Shown here piece after piece: positions 44,362 through 54,233 of a stretch of 64,000 bases of DNA. A program made the position numbers and the translations under genes. The DNA comes from Antrihabitans stalactiti. GTDB taxonomy: Bacteria; Actinomycetota; Actinomycetes; Mycobacteriales; Mycobacteriaceae. The stretch's first letter is position 1; each line of letters opens with the position of its first letter. Below the pieces are notes generated by a model that searched no databases, had not been told where the DNA came from, and saw only the letters and a program-made list of their open reading frames with translations. The stretch covers positions 55,858 through 119,857 of the forward strand of contig NZ_VCQU01000015.1 in NCBI RefSeq assembly GCF_012932915.1, in the 5' to 3' direction.

Positions 44362-44858
44362 CTCCGGATCGTCACGAACGAGATTGGACACATGAATCCC
44401 GGGTAGAGGGATTGGGAGTCAACTTGCTCCGGTAGGCGTGCGACGCGCTGACCAGGGCCTTTTCGTCAGGCCGCCGCGCTCGGTCAACAGCTTCGCGGCG
44501 CAATGTGTTGACCAAAGTGTTGAGTTGGAGGTTTTGTGCTGACCTTGAAACGAAGAAAACCCCCGCTAAGCGGGGGTTTCTCAGTGCGCCATCAGGGACT
44601 TGAACCCCGAACCCGCTGCCTGGGGATCCAAGTATTGCGGTCGTCCGCCGATGTCCGCAAAGGTCTTGTCTGCCTTGTATTTTGGGGATTCAAGTATCTG
44701 TAGCTGTTCGGCGATGTCCGTCTTGGTTCGTGGGCAATGTGTTGGGTAAGTGTTGGCTCGTTGACGCCCCTGGATCGACACCAGGTAGGTGATGTCGATG
44801 TTCGGTGTGCCCATGTTTGGAAGGTAACCACGAACTGGTCGGGGCGGCCACCAGTTCA
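44362..44858. repeat. tRNA-Lys flank repeat, copy B
   Basis: Second copy of the repeat: leader shared with C (CTCCGGATCGTCACG, 44362-44376), GATTGGGAGTCAACTTG, GTTGACCAAAGTGTTGAGTTGG, terminator AAACCCCCGC-taa-GCGGGGGTTT (44557-44579), tRNA-Lys 3' piece (44585-44618), then the 240-bp right flank shared only with A. A minus-strand frame reads through the flank into the tRNA piece in both A and B. Confidence 0.8.
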
Positions 44859-45278
44859 GCCTTGTCCGCCGAACGCCTTGGTCGACCTAGCGACGCTTTG
44901 GCTCACCTGACATCGCGACTGGCCAATCGGCACGGGTGAAAATCGTCCTGCGTCGGCGAAGCGACGTTGTGAAGGTTCGCCCGTCAGCGCGTGATCTTTG
45001 GCGTTCGTCAGCTCGAGCTACAGGCACACCGCGTGGCACAGGAAGTATTTGATACGTCTCCTCCGCGGGAGCGATGTAATGCGACCCCCTTCTTGTCATT
45101 GCACGACTGTGCGCTTTGTCGCAATTGTGTCTCGCGTCGCGCAATCCAATTCCAAACTGGGGCGCCTCCACTTGCGCGGGGCCTAAAATCGTGAACGGTT
45201 ACGGTTCCCACAGTCCGGCCTAAACTCTGGTCCTCCGACTTTGGTGGAACGCCACGTCACGAGCGGAGCGAGGCCATT
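44859..45278. other. Intergenic in the accessory region, no gene recognised
   Basis: 420 bp between repeat B and the flavin oxidoreductase gene. Only short frames without ribosome sites are present, and no convincing hairpin was seen. Base composition is less GC-rich than the core genes. Confidence 0.55.
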
Positions 45279-47276
45279 GTGACCGACAACGGCACTATTC
45301 CAGCAGTACGCGACCCGCTCCCGATCGCGGTCGTCGGGGGCGGCATTACTGGGCTCTTTTGCGCGTATGTTCTCGCGACGAAAGGTAGGACGGTCGAGTT
45401 ATTCGAGGCATCTGCTCGACCTGGGGGGCGGATCCGCTCATTTCGCCTTTCCGGCGAAGTCCTGCGTGAGTGCGAACGGGACGAAGCCGCCGGCGAACCC
45501 AAGGCCATCGCGGCGAAGGCCACGCTGGAAGACTCAAAATCTTTGGACGACTTGGACTTCTGCGCAGAGTTCGGTCCGATGCGCGTTGAGCTCGATGTGC
45601 AGGTCCTGCTCAAGGTTCTGCTCAAACACCTTGGAATCACTCACGCGGAGCCGCCCGAGGACGCGAAGGGGTTCCGGGCCGCCAAGCTGGAGCCGTTTCC
45701 GGCCTTCTCCTCGCCCAGCTCCCCTGCAGACCCGGTCTATCGGTTGCGACCCGAAGAAGAGGGAAAGAATCCCTTGGAGCTGCTCGTGCTGGCGATAAGT
45801 CGCGCCGTGGTGCACCTAGAATTCGGCTTGGGTTCTGACAAGACCGTCGATCCGAACGTCGCCAAATTTCGGAAGAAGCAGCGCAGGCTAGTCAAAAATC
45901 TCGGGATCGCCAGTGCGGTGCAGGAGCCTGGACAGCCCGTCTTCGAGGGCTGGGTCAAGGGTCTCCGCGAATACGACTACTGGGCAATCCAGCGATATGG
46001 ACAGGTGGCCGTCGCGGGCGAACCGGCCGAGCTATTCACTTTGGGATTCTGGAACCTGATGGCAAACTACCTCAGCCACAACGCGTTAACGAAGATCCGA
46101 GACTTGGGCACGTTTTACCACTTGCTCCCAGAAAACCCGAACGCCGCGGAATGGCTCACTTGGTGGCTTCGCGCGTTGTCGATCAGCGACCAATTGCAAG
46201 GGATTCTGGGCGGCATGGAGTGCATCGTCGAGAGCTTGCTCGACAAGATGGGCTACGAAAAACGCGGCGCGGAATACGTGAAGAACGACGCTCAATTCGC
46301 AAATCTCTCGATCCATCTGTCGCGGACCGTCAAAGCGATAGACGTCGGCGCGCGTGACTTGTCGTTGACCCTGAGCACCGAAGGGGAAGGGCCCGAGGTC
46401 CGGCGATTCGAGCGCGCCGTCCTAGCAGTGCCGAAAGTGGCACTCGAGCGGATCGTGTCGGCGAGCCCGAATTTGCGAGATGACTCCAGCGGCAGGCGCA
46501 ATGAAGAGCTGTCGGCGCTGCTCAATTCGGCGTTTGGATTCCCGATGGTAAAGGTGTTCTTCGTTGTCCGTGAGCGGTGGTGGGAAGAAGCAAAGCGGGC
46601 AAACTGGTTTGCGACTCGATTCCCGACACGCGAGGTGCACTACTGGAAAGGGAGGGCCGACAAAAGTACCCGCGGATTGGTAATGCTGTACACAGACCGG
46701 CCAGCCTCGTCGTTTTGGGCGAATTACGTCCCGCCGGGCGAACAAACGGACGTCGAAGAGCTGTGCCCCCGTGGCGGGAATGACGATGACTACCGGCGGG
46801 TGCTGCGGGCGCGCCTCAAGCAACGCCTGGTGCACTACATCAACGACAACAACGTTCCTGACATCACAGCGGGCGACATTGTCTGGTGCGGAATTATGGA
46901 CTGGGGCCGGGAACCGTACGGCGCGGCCAATCATGCGTGGCGGCCGGAGCGGAAGTACTGGGAGACGATGGCAGACCTCGCCGATATCAACGTCCGAGGC
47001 ACCCCCGACGGACCACGCATTCACGTATGCGGTGAGGCGTACTCGGATTACCATGGATTCATCGAAGGGTCGCTCCGTTCGGCGACATACACGCTCGCGC
47101 AGATTCTGTATCCGGTAGGTAAGCGCCACGCCATAGCCGTCGAGCTCCCGAAAATGCTCAAGGAGGTCGGTGGCACGCCGCCGCAGCCTCGCGACGGAAC
47201 TCGCGACGGAGACTACATCGAGGACCTGAAAGCGTGGATCCGCAATCTCGAACGATCTCGATTGCGCCGATCGTAG
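45279..47276 (+). CDS. Flavin amine-oxidase-superfamily protein
   Basis: 665 residues. N-terminal FAD site IAVVGGGITGLFCAYVLATKGRTVELFEASARPGGRI (GxGxxG and the E of the ribose site, then the GGR motif), and C-terminal HVCGEAYSDYHGFIEGSLRSA, the FAD-contacting GE..... segment of amine/amino-acid oxidases. The long middle (about 130-450) would form the substrate domain and includes a Trp-rich part (WLTWWLRALSISDQLQGILGGM). It may oxidise an amine or L-amino acid, as L-amino-acid oxidase and tryptophan 2-monooxygenase do. It is longer than classical members (about 450-550). GTG 45279 follows GCGAGG. It sits alone in tRNA-linked accessory DNA. Confidence 0.8.
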   Translation: MTDNGTIPAVRDPLPIAVVGGGITGLFCAYVLATKGRTVELFEASARPGGRIRSFRLSGEVLRECERDEAAGEPKAIAAKATLEDSKSLDDLDFCAEFGPMRVELDVQVLLKVLLKHLGITHAEPPEDAKGFRAAKLEPFPAFSSPSSPADPVYRLRPEEEGKNPLELLVLAISRAVVHLEFGLGSDKTVDPNVAKFRKKQRRLVKNLGIASAVQEPGQPVFEGWVKGLREYDYWAIQRYGQVAVAGEPAELFTLGFWNLMANYLSHNALTKIRDLGTFYHLLPENPNAAEWLTWWLRALSISDQLQGILGGMECIVESLLDKMGYEKRGAEYVKNDAQFANLSIHLSRTVKAIDVGARDLSLTLSTEGEGPEVRRFERAVLAVPKVALERIVSASPNLRDDSSGRRNEELSALLNSAFGFPMVKVFFVVRERWWEEAKRANWFATRFPTREVHYWKGRADKSTRGLVMLYTDRPASSFWANYVPPGEQTDVEELCPRGGNDDDYRRVLRARLKQRLVHYINDNNVPDITAGDIVWCGIMDWGREPYGAANHAWRPERKYWETMADLADINVRGTPDGPRIHVCGEAYSDYHGFIEGSLRSATYTLAQILYPVGKRHAIAVELPKMLKEVGGTPPQPRDGTRDGDYIEDLKAWIRNLERSRLRRS

Positions 47277-47975
47277 TGGTGCGGCCCCGACGCAACGAGT
47301 TTGTGGCGTGGATGGGCACTCTGCGCCATGGCACGGCGAGCGTCAGGTCATTGCAATCTGGATAGTAGGCGGACGCCTTCATACCGATTGCCGATGAATG
47401 GGATCGCGGAATGTCGTCCGCACCGCGGGGCATATCGGCCGCTCGTAGACTGTTGATACGAAGAGGTGGACGCCTGAACGAGTTTCTGTCCCGTTGCCCT
47501 CGCGATTGTGAGCACGTCGGGTTTCATAAGACGAGCCGGAGAATTTTGTTCCGGGAGCTGGTGTGCGGGCGTCGTCTTCTCGGCGGCGTTTCTTGACCAA
47601 TTCCGATTGACCACGGCGAAGAAGCAGCTGATTCTCTTCGACTTCGTTCGGCACAACTACACCTTCTTCACATCGCCAGACCTTCTTGACATCCTCGACA
47701 TTGCGTAGCCTTGGGACCGGGTCGGCGCGAGGCGGTGACCATCGATGTGGACCACATCGGGAAGGTTCTCGCGGATCAGCTTCAAGCCGTAGCTGCGCTT
47801 CGGTCGCGTGACCGACGTCGCGTTTTCGTTTTTTCGAATTAGAACGTAGGTCCGGGTTGGTGGATTGATCGTGTCGTCTCGATCCTCGCTGGGCATGGTC
47901 AGGACGACGAGAAGGCCGTGCCCTGCGCGTTGCCCACAGGTGCCGTATCTGGAGTAGAACGACCTTGGGCGACGC
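47277..47975. other. Long intergenic region, no convincing gene
   Basis: About 700 bp between convergent flavoprotein and kinase genes. Frames such as 47657-47896 (minus) and 47508-47708 (plus) lack ribosome sites, similarity and coding-like third positions. The stretch looks like decayed accessory DNA. Confidence 0.55.
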
Positions 47976-49523
47976 TCAGCTGGGTGCAGGAGTCGACCCC
48001 TGCGCGCGGCGGTCCCGTCGCAGGGATCGCGCCGCGAACGCGGCCAAAAGGATGACATAGACACCGATTACGAGGGCGTGCAGCAATCCCCCCCAAAGGC
48101 AATGATTGACTCCGTGGTGGTCGCCGAAGATAGCGGTGGAGACCGACGCCAGTTCCGCCTGGCTCGTGAAATAGACCGCGCAGGTATCACCGAGGAAGAA
48201 CACATACACCGCGATGCCGAGCAAGCCAGCGCCCACAGCGGCACAAGCGACGATAACCACGGGCAGAACACCCCGCCGCCACCGAACCGCGATCATCAAT
48301 GCTCCGAGAACGGAAAAAACTGGAATCCACAAAGGCCCCCCAAGGTATTCCGGGGCTCGCAATCCGAGCTGCGGGTCAAAGCTGTTGGGACTCTGCAAAG
48401 CCCATGCAGCGGCTCCAACCGCAATGGTGATTGCCCCTGCTATGGGCCAACTCCAACCGCGCAAAAACCCAGTGGTCGATGGCACTTCTGGTGAACGAGC
48501 GTAGATCGTTTTCTCGAGCCGACGACGATCGTTGTGTGGCGCGCTGAGGCCGAGCTCTGTCGCCCCTTCACGAACGACGTGCGGTGTTGGTTCCGACCTG
48601 GAGAGTTCGGGCCTAGACGGCGGTTCAACTGGTGCTTCGCCTCGGGTCGGACCGGGGATCGTGGCGGGTAGTACGTCCACGACGGTGGCAGGTGAACCGG
48701 TGTTCGGGACGCGCGTCTGGGCGTCTCGCGCCGCTGCGGCGAGTTCTCCGGCTGTTTTGTAACGCTCGTCGGGATTCTTTGCCATTCCGTGGGCAATGAC
48801 CGTGTCGAACGCCGCTGGTACGCCTGGCCGGTCGACGCTGGGTCGTGGGGGAGGTGTGTTCAGGTGTCCGGCTATTTGTTGTTCGATGCTGTTTCCTGGG
48901 AACGGTCGAGCATCGGTCAGGCATTCGTGGAGGACGCAGGCGAGTGCGTAGACATCGGATCGGGCGTCGGCTTCCCGGGTGCTGAATCGTTCGGGCGCCA
49001 TGTAGGCAAAGGTGCCGACCGCGGTACCGGTGCTGGTCAAACCGGATTCGCCAGCGGCGCGGGCGATCCCGAAATCGATGAGGTAAACGAAGTCGCGAGC
49101 CGTGACCAGCATGTTGGACGGTTTGACGTCGCGGTGGACCAACCCGGCATCATGTGCGGCGTCAAGCGCCGCTGCGACCTGATCGATGAGCGCCACGGCG
49201 TAGGGCGTGGGCATCGGCCCGTTCTTGGCAAGCATCGCCTCGACGTCGGTGCCTTTGATCAGGCGCATGTCGAGGAAGAGTCGGCCGTCGATTTCGCCGT
49301 AGTCGTGAATAGGGACGACGTGGGGTTCGTCCAGTCCGGCGACCGAGTGTGCTTCGCGGCGAAACCGTTCGCGAAATACGTCGTCGACGGCTAGGTTCTG
49401 CGGCAGAACTTTCAGCGCCACGATCCGGTCGGTGATGGTGTCGTAGGCCTTGTAGACCTGACCCATGCCGCCTTCGCCGATCAACTCTCGCAGGCGGTAG
49501 CGTCCGAACGGGGTCTCATCCAC
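47976..49523 (-). CDS. Ser/Thr protein kinase with membrane C-terminus
   Basis: 515 residues. Kinase domain 8-265 of PknB/PknH type: glycine loop [15 protein letters not shown]-Lys ALKVLPQNL, catalytic loop [16 protein letters not shown] as LIDFGIARA, activation segment [16 protein letters not shown] Pro/Arg-rich linker (265-370) leads to four or five membrane helices ([80 protein letters not shown]) with almost no extracellular domain. Unlike the mycobacterial receptor kinases it has several helices and no sensor, so it may be regulated within the membrane. ATG 49523. It is accessory cargo between repeat copies B and C. Confidence 0.9.
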   Translation of the reverse strand: MDETPFGRYRLRELIGEGGMGQVYKAYDTITDRIVALKVLPQNLAVDDVFRERFRREAHSVAGLDEPHVVPIHDYGEIDGRLFLDMRLIKGTDVEAMLAKNGPMPTPYAVALIDQVAAALDAAHDAGLVHRDVKPSNMLVTARDFVYLIDFGIARAAGESGLTSTGTAVGTFAYMAPERFSTREADARSDVYALACVLHECLTDARPFPGNSIEQQIAGHLNTPPPRPSVDRPGVPAAFDTVIAHGMAKNPDERYKTAGELAAAARDAQTRVPNTGSPATVVDVLPATIPGPTRGEAPVEPPSRPELSRSEPTPHVVREGATELGLSAPHNDRRRLEKTIYARSPEVPSTTGFLRGWSWPIAGAITIAVGAAAWALQSPNSFDPQLGLRAPEYLGGPLWIPVFSVLGALMIAVRWRRGVLPVVIVACAAVGAGLLGIAVYVFFLGDTCAVYFTSQAELASVSTAIFGDHHGVNHCLWGGLLHALVIGVYVILLAAFAARSLRRDRRAQGSTPAPS

Positions 49524-49810
49524 TCGCAGCCCCTCCGGGTGATACGTGCTTCTACCGGAAGCCTAATGCGCAAACGCTCGCGGCTTCAGGCAAACGCGAT
49601 CAACCTGACTGCCGATTATTGAATGCATCGACGACTCGAGGGCGGGCCTCGTACTGCTGCGTAGGAGGATGCGGAGCTCGTCACTTTATGGCGTACCCGC
49701 ATGGTAGGGACCCTGTCTTTTGCGCGAACCCGATGAAACGTACCGAACACGTGATCGGCGCCGATTTCCTGTGGCGCGCCGGTCAATGAGCTACGCCTCG
49801 GGGAAACCTC

Positions 49811-49816
49811 TACTAT
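49811..49816 (+). promoter_or_regulatory. -10 element of a likely leaderless ArsR gene
   Basis: TACTAT ends 6 nt before the ATG at 49823, and no ribosome site lies between, which is the geometry of leaderless actinobacterial transcripts starting at the start codon. Confidence 0.5.
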
Positions 49817-49822
49817 CTACGT

Positions 49823-50236
49823 ATGAATGCGGATAAGGAGTTATGTCGTCGGCGGCTGCCGGATGATCGGGTGAATCTTGTGGCCGAGGTGTTCCGGATG
49901 CTCGCCGACGCCACGCGTGTGCAGCTGTTGTGGGCGCTCGTCGGCCGGGAAATGTCGGTCAACGATCTTGCCGAACACATCGGAAAGCCCGCACCGTCGG
50001 TGTCGCAGCACCTGGCAAAGCTACGAATGGCGCGACTGGTCGGCACTCGCCGGGAGGCCACCACCATCTTTTACAGCCTTGAAAACGATCACGTCGGGCA
50101 GCTGGTCACCGACGCCGTCCACAACGCTGAACACGCCGGCCCGGGCACTCCTGGCCACCACCGCAGCGCAGATCAGCTGCGAGAGCTGCACTCTGTAGAC
50201 GCTTCGCCCAAACGCACCGGCGGAGCAGGCGCATGA
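49823..50236 (+). CDS. ArsR/SmtB family metal-sensing repressor
   Basis: 137 residues, winged HTH: VAEVFRMLADATRVQLLWALVGREMSVNDLAEHIGKPAPSVSQHLAKLRMARLVGTRREATTIFYSLENDHVGQLVTDAVHNAEH. His and Asp in the C-terminal helix (DHVGQLVTDAVHNAEH) match the alpha-5 metal site of SmtB/CzrA/NmtR-type zinc or nickel/cobalt sensors. A His in the C-terminal tail (GHHRSADQ) may add a ligand as in NmtR. It overlaps the CDF transporter by 4 bp (ATGA), so it probably represses its own operon and releases DNA on metal binding. Confidence 0.92.
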   Translation: MNADKELCRRRLPDDRVNLVAEVFRMLADATRVQLLWALVGREMSVNDLAEHIGKPAPSVSQHLAKLRMARLVGTRREATTIFYSLENDHVGQLVTDAVHNAEHAGPGTPGHHRSADQLRELHSVDASPKRTGGAGA

Positions 50237-51282
50237 CTCATCAGAAACACAAGCACGAACACGAACACGGCAATGGCGCGATCGGTCATGGTCATTGCCA
50301 TGGTCATGAAGATGCCAGCTGGGGCGCGAAGTTCGGTGTCGCGATTCGGGAAGTGTTCGCCCCGCACAGCCACGATGCCGCCGACAGCATCGACGGTGCG
50401 CTGGAATCCAGCGCTGCAGGGATCCGCGCGGTGAAGATCAGCCTCGTTGCCCTCGGAGCAACGTCGATCGCGCAACTGGTAATCGTGCTGATCTCCGGCT
50501 CGGTCGCCTTGCTGGCCGACACGGTCCACAACGTCTCCGACGCGCTGACCGCAATCCCGCTCTGGATCGCATTCGCGCTTGGCCGCCGCGCGGCGACGCG
50601 TCGCTACACCTACGGATTCGGACGCGCCGAAGACCTCGCAGGCCTGTTCGTGGTCGCGACGATCATGCTGTCGGCGATTGTTGCCGCAGTCGAGTCCGTC
50701 CGCCGCCTGATCAACCCGGTCTTGATCGACCACCTCGCCTGGGTCGCTGCCGCCGGCCTCGTCGGATTCCTCGGGAACGAACTCGTCGCCGTCTACCGCA
50801 TCCGCGTCGGCCGCCAGATCGGTTCCGCTGCTCTCGTCGCGGACGGACTGCACGCCCGTACAGACGGATTCACCTCTCTCGCCGTCGTTCTGGGCGCCTT
50901 TGGTGTTGCATTCGGTTACCCGATTGCAGACCCCATCGTAGGGTTGTTAATCACCGTCGCGATTCTTGCCGTGTTGCGGACGGCCGCGCGGGACGTATTC
51001 CGCAGGTTGATGGACGGTGTCGACCCTGAGCTAGTCGACGCCGCTGAAAGGACCCTCGCCGCCGAACCCGGCGTGCGGGGCGTCCGCAGTGTGAAGATGC
51101 GATGGATCGGGCACCGCCTGCACGCCGATGCCGAACTCGACATTGACCCGGCCACCAGCCTCGACGATGCACATCGACTCGCCCACGACGCCGAACACAG
51201 CCTCACCCACGCCGTCCCCAAGCTAGACAGCGCTCTTGTCCACGCCTACCCACACAACGACGAACCGCGTAATCGTGGTTGA
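50233..51282 (+). CDS. Cation diffusion facilitator (zinc/cadmium efflux)
   Basis: 349 residues. A His-rich cytoplasmic start (HKHEHEHGNGAIGHGHCHGH) precedes six membrane helices. Metal-site motifs are HNVSD in helix 2 (LLADTVHNVSDALTAIPLWI) and HARTD in helix 5 (ADGLHARTDGFTSLAVVLG), an HD-HD set usual for Zn-type CDF proteins. The C-terminal cytoplasmic domain (KMRWIGHRLHADAELDIDP) has the dimer/metal fold. It is encoded with the ArsR repressor by a 4-bp overlap and would export zinc or a similar ion. Cobalt cannot be excluded. Confidence 0.94.
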   Translation: MTHQKHKHEHEHGNGAIGHGHCHGHEDASWGAKFGVAIREVFAPHSHDAADSIDGALESSAAGIRAVKISLVALGATSIAQLVIVLISGSVALLADTVHNVSDALTAIPLWIAFALGRRAATRRYTYGFGRAEDLAGLFVVATIMLSAIVAAVESVRRLINPVLIDHLAWVAAAGLVGFLGNELVAVYRIRVGRQIGSAALVADGLHARTDGFTSLAVVLGAFGVAFGYPIADPIVGLLITVAILAVLRTAARDVFRRLMDGVDPELVDAAERTLAAEPGVRGVRSVKMRWIGHRLHADAELDIDPATSLDDAHRLAHDAEHSLTHAVPKLDSALVHAYPHNDEPRNRG

Positions 51283-51511
51283 GCGGGCGAATTCTTCCCA
51301 GGCCACGTCGACTGTTCCCGATCGGGGAGCGCGTGCGCTTCGATTTTGCCTGACGCGTCGAGCGGTCGTATGCACGCAACAGGGCGGGACGGCGAGTTGA
51401 ACCGCGTGAATCGGTCGCAGTAGATCGTGGAAAGACCAAGGTGCGGCACCCGGCAGCGTCACCACAAAACCAAGCTTATGGCGAAGACCAAGATCGACTC
51501 TGGCCTCCGTT

Positions 51512-51805
<294 letters not shown>

Positions 51806-52039
51806 ATGTAAACATTTGGTGCGGGACAGACGATAACAGGACAACCGGGCCGAAGTGAAATCCGTTAGTTGGTGAGTGTGTTCCATCCCATGGTTGCGGC
51901 GCTTCTGTTGGTTTGGGAAGGGCGTGACTGGCAGAATGGTGTACCACACGGTCTGAACGACCCGGCCTGGGGGAGTGGGTACGGCAAAGTCTGCCGACTC
52001 GGACGAGGCAGTTCGATCCAGAATCTGAGGTGATTTCGA

Positions 52040-53266
52040 ATGAGGTTACGTCGCGGAAAAAGACGACGAACGCAGGGGCGTACGCGCAACGCGTTCATCG
52101 TGCTGGCTGTTGCTTTGGCCGGACTGACTGCTCTGTTGTCGGGCTGCTCCAAGTCCTCTGACAGCGCAAAGCAGCTGCCCATCGACTCCAACCCGCTCAT
52201 GGAACTGATCAAGCCGAAGCTCACGTTTGCAGTGAAGGACGGCGAGGTCGGCGTTTCACCGGGCACGCCCATCAAAGTGACCGTCGTCGACGGCAAACTT
52301 GGCAAGGTCACCCTGCTCAACCCCGAAAACGTTTCGGTTCCCGGCGTCATGTCGTCGGACGGTCTGAGCTGGCAGAACACCGAGCCGCTCGGTTACGACC
52401 GGAAGTACAAGGTCGTCGCGGAGGCCTACGGTCTCGGAGGTTCGACGACGTCGGAGCTGAGCTTCACCACCAGCGTCCCCGAGAACCTCACCAAGCCGTA
52501 TTTGCTGCCTGGTGACAACGACGTGGTCGGTATCGGCCAGCCTGTCGCGATTCAGTTCGACGAGAACATTCCCGACCGTCAAGCAGCCCAGAATGCGATC
52601 ACCATCACCACCACGCCGCCGGTCGAAGGCGCGTTCTACTGGGTGAACAATCGTGAGGTCCGCTGGCGGCCCGAGAACTTCTGGGCGCCGGGCACGAAGG
52701 TCGACGTGAAGGTCGACGTCTACGGCAAGGACCTCGGTGGCGGTCTGTTCGGTTCCGAGGACATCAAGACGAACTTCAGCATCGGCGACGCGGTCGTCTT
52801 CACCGCCGACGACAACACCAAAGAGGTCGTCGTCACACGCAACGGCGAGACGATCATGACGATGGACACATCGATGGGTAAGTCCGGCGACGAGACCCCC
52901 AACGGCACGTACATCATCGCCGACAAGCACGAGAAGATCATCATGGACTCCTCGACCTACGGCGTGCCCTCCAACTCGCCTGACGGCTACAAGACGCCTG
53001 TCGATTACGCCACGAGGATGTCGTACAGCGGCATCTTCATGCATTCGGCGCCTTGGTCGGTCGGCGCGCAGGGGTCGTACAACACCAGTCATGGCTGCCT
53101 CAACCTGAGTCCGTCCAACGCGATCTGGGTGTACAACAACGCCAAGCGCGGTGACATCGCCATCGTCAAGAACACCAGCGGTGGCACGCTCTCCGGCACC
53201 GACGGTCTGGGCGACTGGAACATCCCCTGGTCCACCTGGAAGGCCGGCAACGCCAACAAGAACTAG
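52040..53266 (+). CDS. L,D-transpeptidase lipoprotein (LdtMt2/LppS type)
   Basis: 408 residues. A basic start and signal peptide end in a lipobox ALLSGC (Cys at residue 36), so the protein is lipid-anchored outside. Two bacterial Ig-like domains (about 60-260) precede the YkuD catalytic domain with IFMHSAPW and the Cys motif SYNTSHGCLNLSP. Such enzymes form 3-3 cross-links in peptidoglycan. The layout matches LdtMt2/LppS of M. tuberculosis, which from memory lies close to orn in that genome, as here. ATG 52040; a poor ribosome site (GAGGTG) lies 10 nt upstream. Two hairpins follow the stop. Confidence 0.95.
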   Translation: MRLRRGKRRRTQGRTRNAFIVLAVALAGLTALLSGCSKSSDSAKQLPIDSNPLMELIKPKLTFAVKDGEVGVSPGTPIKVTVVDGKLGKVTLLNPENVSVPGVMSSDGLSWQNTEPLGYDRKYKVVAEAYGLGGSTTSELSFTTSVPENLTKPYLLPGDNDVVGIGQPVAIQFDENIPDRQAAQNAITITTTPPVEGAFYWVNNREVRWRPENFWAPGTKVDVKVDVYGKDLGGGLFGSEDIKTNFSIGDAVVFTADDNTKEVVVTRNGETIMTMDTSMGKSGDETPNGTYIIADKHEKIIMDSSTYGVPSNSPDGYKTPVDYATRMSYSGIFMHSAPWSVGAQGSYNTSHGCLNLSPSNAIWVYNNAKRGDIAIVKNTSGGTLSGTDGLGDWNIPWSTWKAGNANKN

Positions 53267-53287
53267 GCGCTGGCACTGACAAACGCA

Positions 53288-53323
53288 AAGGCCGGTCCTC
53301 CCGCATCTGGGAGGGCCGGCCTT
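53288..53323 (+). terminator. Terminator of the L,D-transpeptidase gene
   Basis: 15-bp stem AAGGCCGGTCCTCCC / GGGAGGGCCGGCCTT (one G-U) with a 6-nt loop and TTGTTG tail, 21 bp past the stop. Confidence 0.85.
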
Positions 53324-53353
53324 GTTGTCGCGCGTGCAGGGCCAGGCGACGAA

Positions 53354-53387
53354 AAAGCCGGCCCTCCCGAATGGGAGGACCGGCTTT
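53354..53387 (-). terminator. Second hairpin, terminator of tRNA-His
   Basis: Stem AAAGCCGGCCCTCCC / GGGAGGACCGGCTTT with a 4-nt loop and one mismatch, directly beside the tRNA-His 3' end; on the minus strand it is followed by TTTTTCG. Its stem sequence is nearly the same as the hairpin 50 bp upstream, suggesting duplication. Confidence 0.8.
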
Positions 53388-53394
53388 CGTGTGG

Positions 53395-53468
53395 GGTGAG
53401 CGACGGGACTCGAACCCGCGACATTCAGGATCACAACCTGACGCTCTACCAGCTGAACTACGCCCACC
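53395..53468 (-). tRNA. tRNA-His (GTG)
   Basis: Minus-strand tRNA: acceptor GTGGGCG pairs with CGCTCAC, an extra G(-1) pairs with the C discriminator as in tRNA-His, anticodon arm CAGGTTGTGATCCTG gives GTG, T-arm GCGGGTTCGAGTCCCGT. CCA is not encoded. Confidence 0.97.
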
Positions 53469-53544
53469 ACGACTGAGTGTTTCGACTACGCCGCAACATC
53501 AGCGCCGTCGATACTAGCGTGCCGAGTGCGCTGGCCGCCAATCG

Positions 53545-54159
53545 TTAGTTACCGGCGTGGTTGCCGGAGCCGAGTCCAGTGGCGATGGCGGCAATCTCGG
53601 CCGTTGTTGGACCTGGCTCGGCGACGAAAACGGTCTTTCGGTAGTACTCGAGTTCGCGGATCGATTCCTTGATGTCGGCCAGTGCGCGGTGGGCGAGACC
53701 CTTCTCCGGCTGACCGAAGTAGATACGCGGGTACCAGCGGCGAGTGAGTTCCTTGATCGAGCTGACGTCGATCATGCGGTAGTGCAGGTACGAGTCCAGT
53801 TCGGGCATGTCGCGAGCGATGAAGCCGCGGTCTGTCGCGATGGAGTTGCCCGCCAGCGGCACAGTCCCGGCGACGGGGACGTGTTCGCGGATGTAGGCGA
53901 GGATCAGCTCTTGCGCCTGCTCGATCGTGTACGTCGACGCCCGGACCTCTTCGGTCAATCCGGACTTCTGATGCATCTCGGCGACGACCTGGGGCATGTC
54001 TGCCAGCGCGGCATCGTCGGTGTGAATCACGATGTCGACGCCGTCGCCGAGAATTTTCAGATCGCTGTCGGTGACGAGGGCTGCGACCTCGATGAGCTTG
54101 TCCGTCGAGAGGCGGAGACCGGTCATCTCACAGTCGATCCATACGAGTTTGTCCTGCAC
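53545..54159 (-). CDS. orn: Oligoribonuclease
   Basis: 204 residues, DEDDh exonuclease that degrades nanoRNAs and pGpG. Acidic residues are visible in [10 protein letters not shown] (first two), [14 protein letters not shown] (third) and [12 protein letters not shown] (His and last Asp). Length equals the family norm (180-215). GTG 54159 gives the conserved [14 protein letters not shown] start; a longer frame to 54411 is non-homologous. tRNA-His lies beyond its stop and a TetR gene begins upstream on the same strand. The gene is usually single-copy and often essential in actinomycetes. Confidence 0.96.
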   Translation of the reverse strand: MQDKLVWIDCEMTGLRLSTDKLIEVAALVTDSDLKILGDGVDIVIHTDDAALADMPQVVAEMHQKSGLTEEVRASTYTIEQAQELILAYIREHVPVAGTVPLAGNSIATDRGFIARDMPELDSYLHYRMIDVSSIKELTRRWYPRIYFGQPEKGLAHRALADIKESIRELEYYRKTVFVAEPGPTTAEIAAIATGLGSGNHAGN

Positions 54160-54233
54160 GCGATCCAGCCTAGTCAGGGCCTTCCGACTCGGTGCGGAGC
54201 GCTGCACTTCTGTGCGCAGGCCCGCCGATCGGC

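Noticed and set aside
47657..47896. A 79-codon minus-strand frame after the kinase gene
   Set aside because: No ribosome site, no family and no coding-like third-position bias.
52256..53470. A 404-codon minus-strand ORF across the L,D-transpeptidase and tRNA-His
   Set aside because: It runs through a tRNA and two terminators and has the composition of an antisense shadow.
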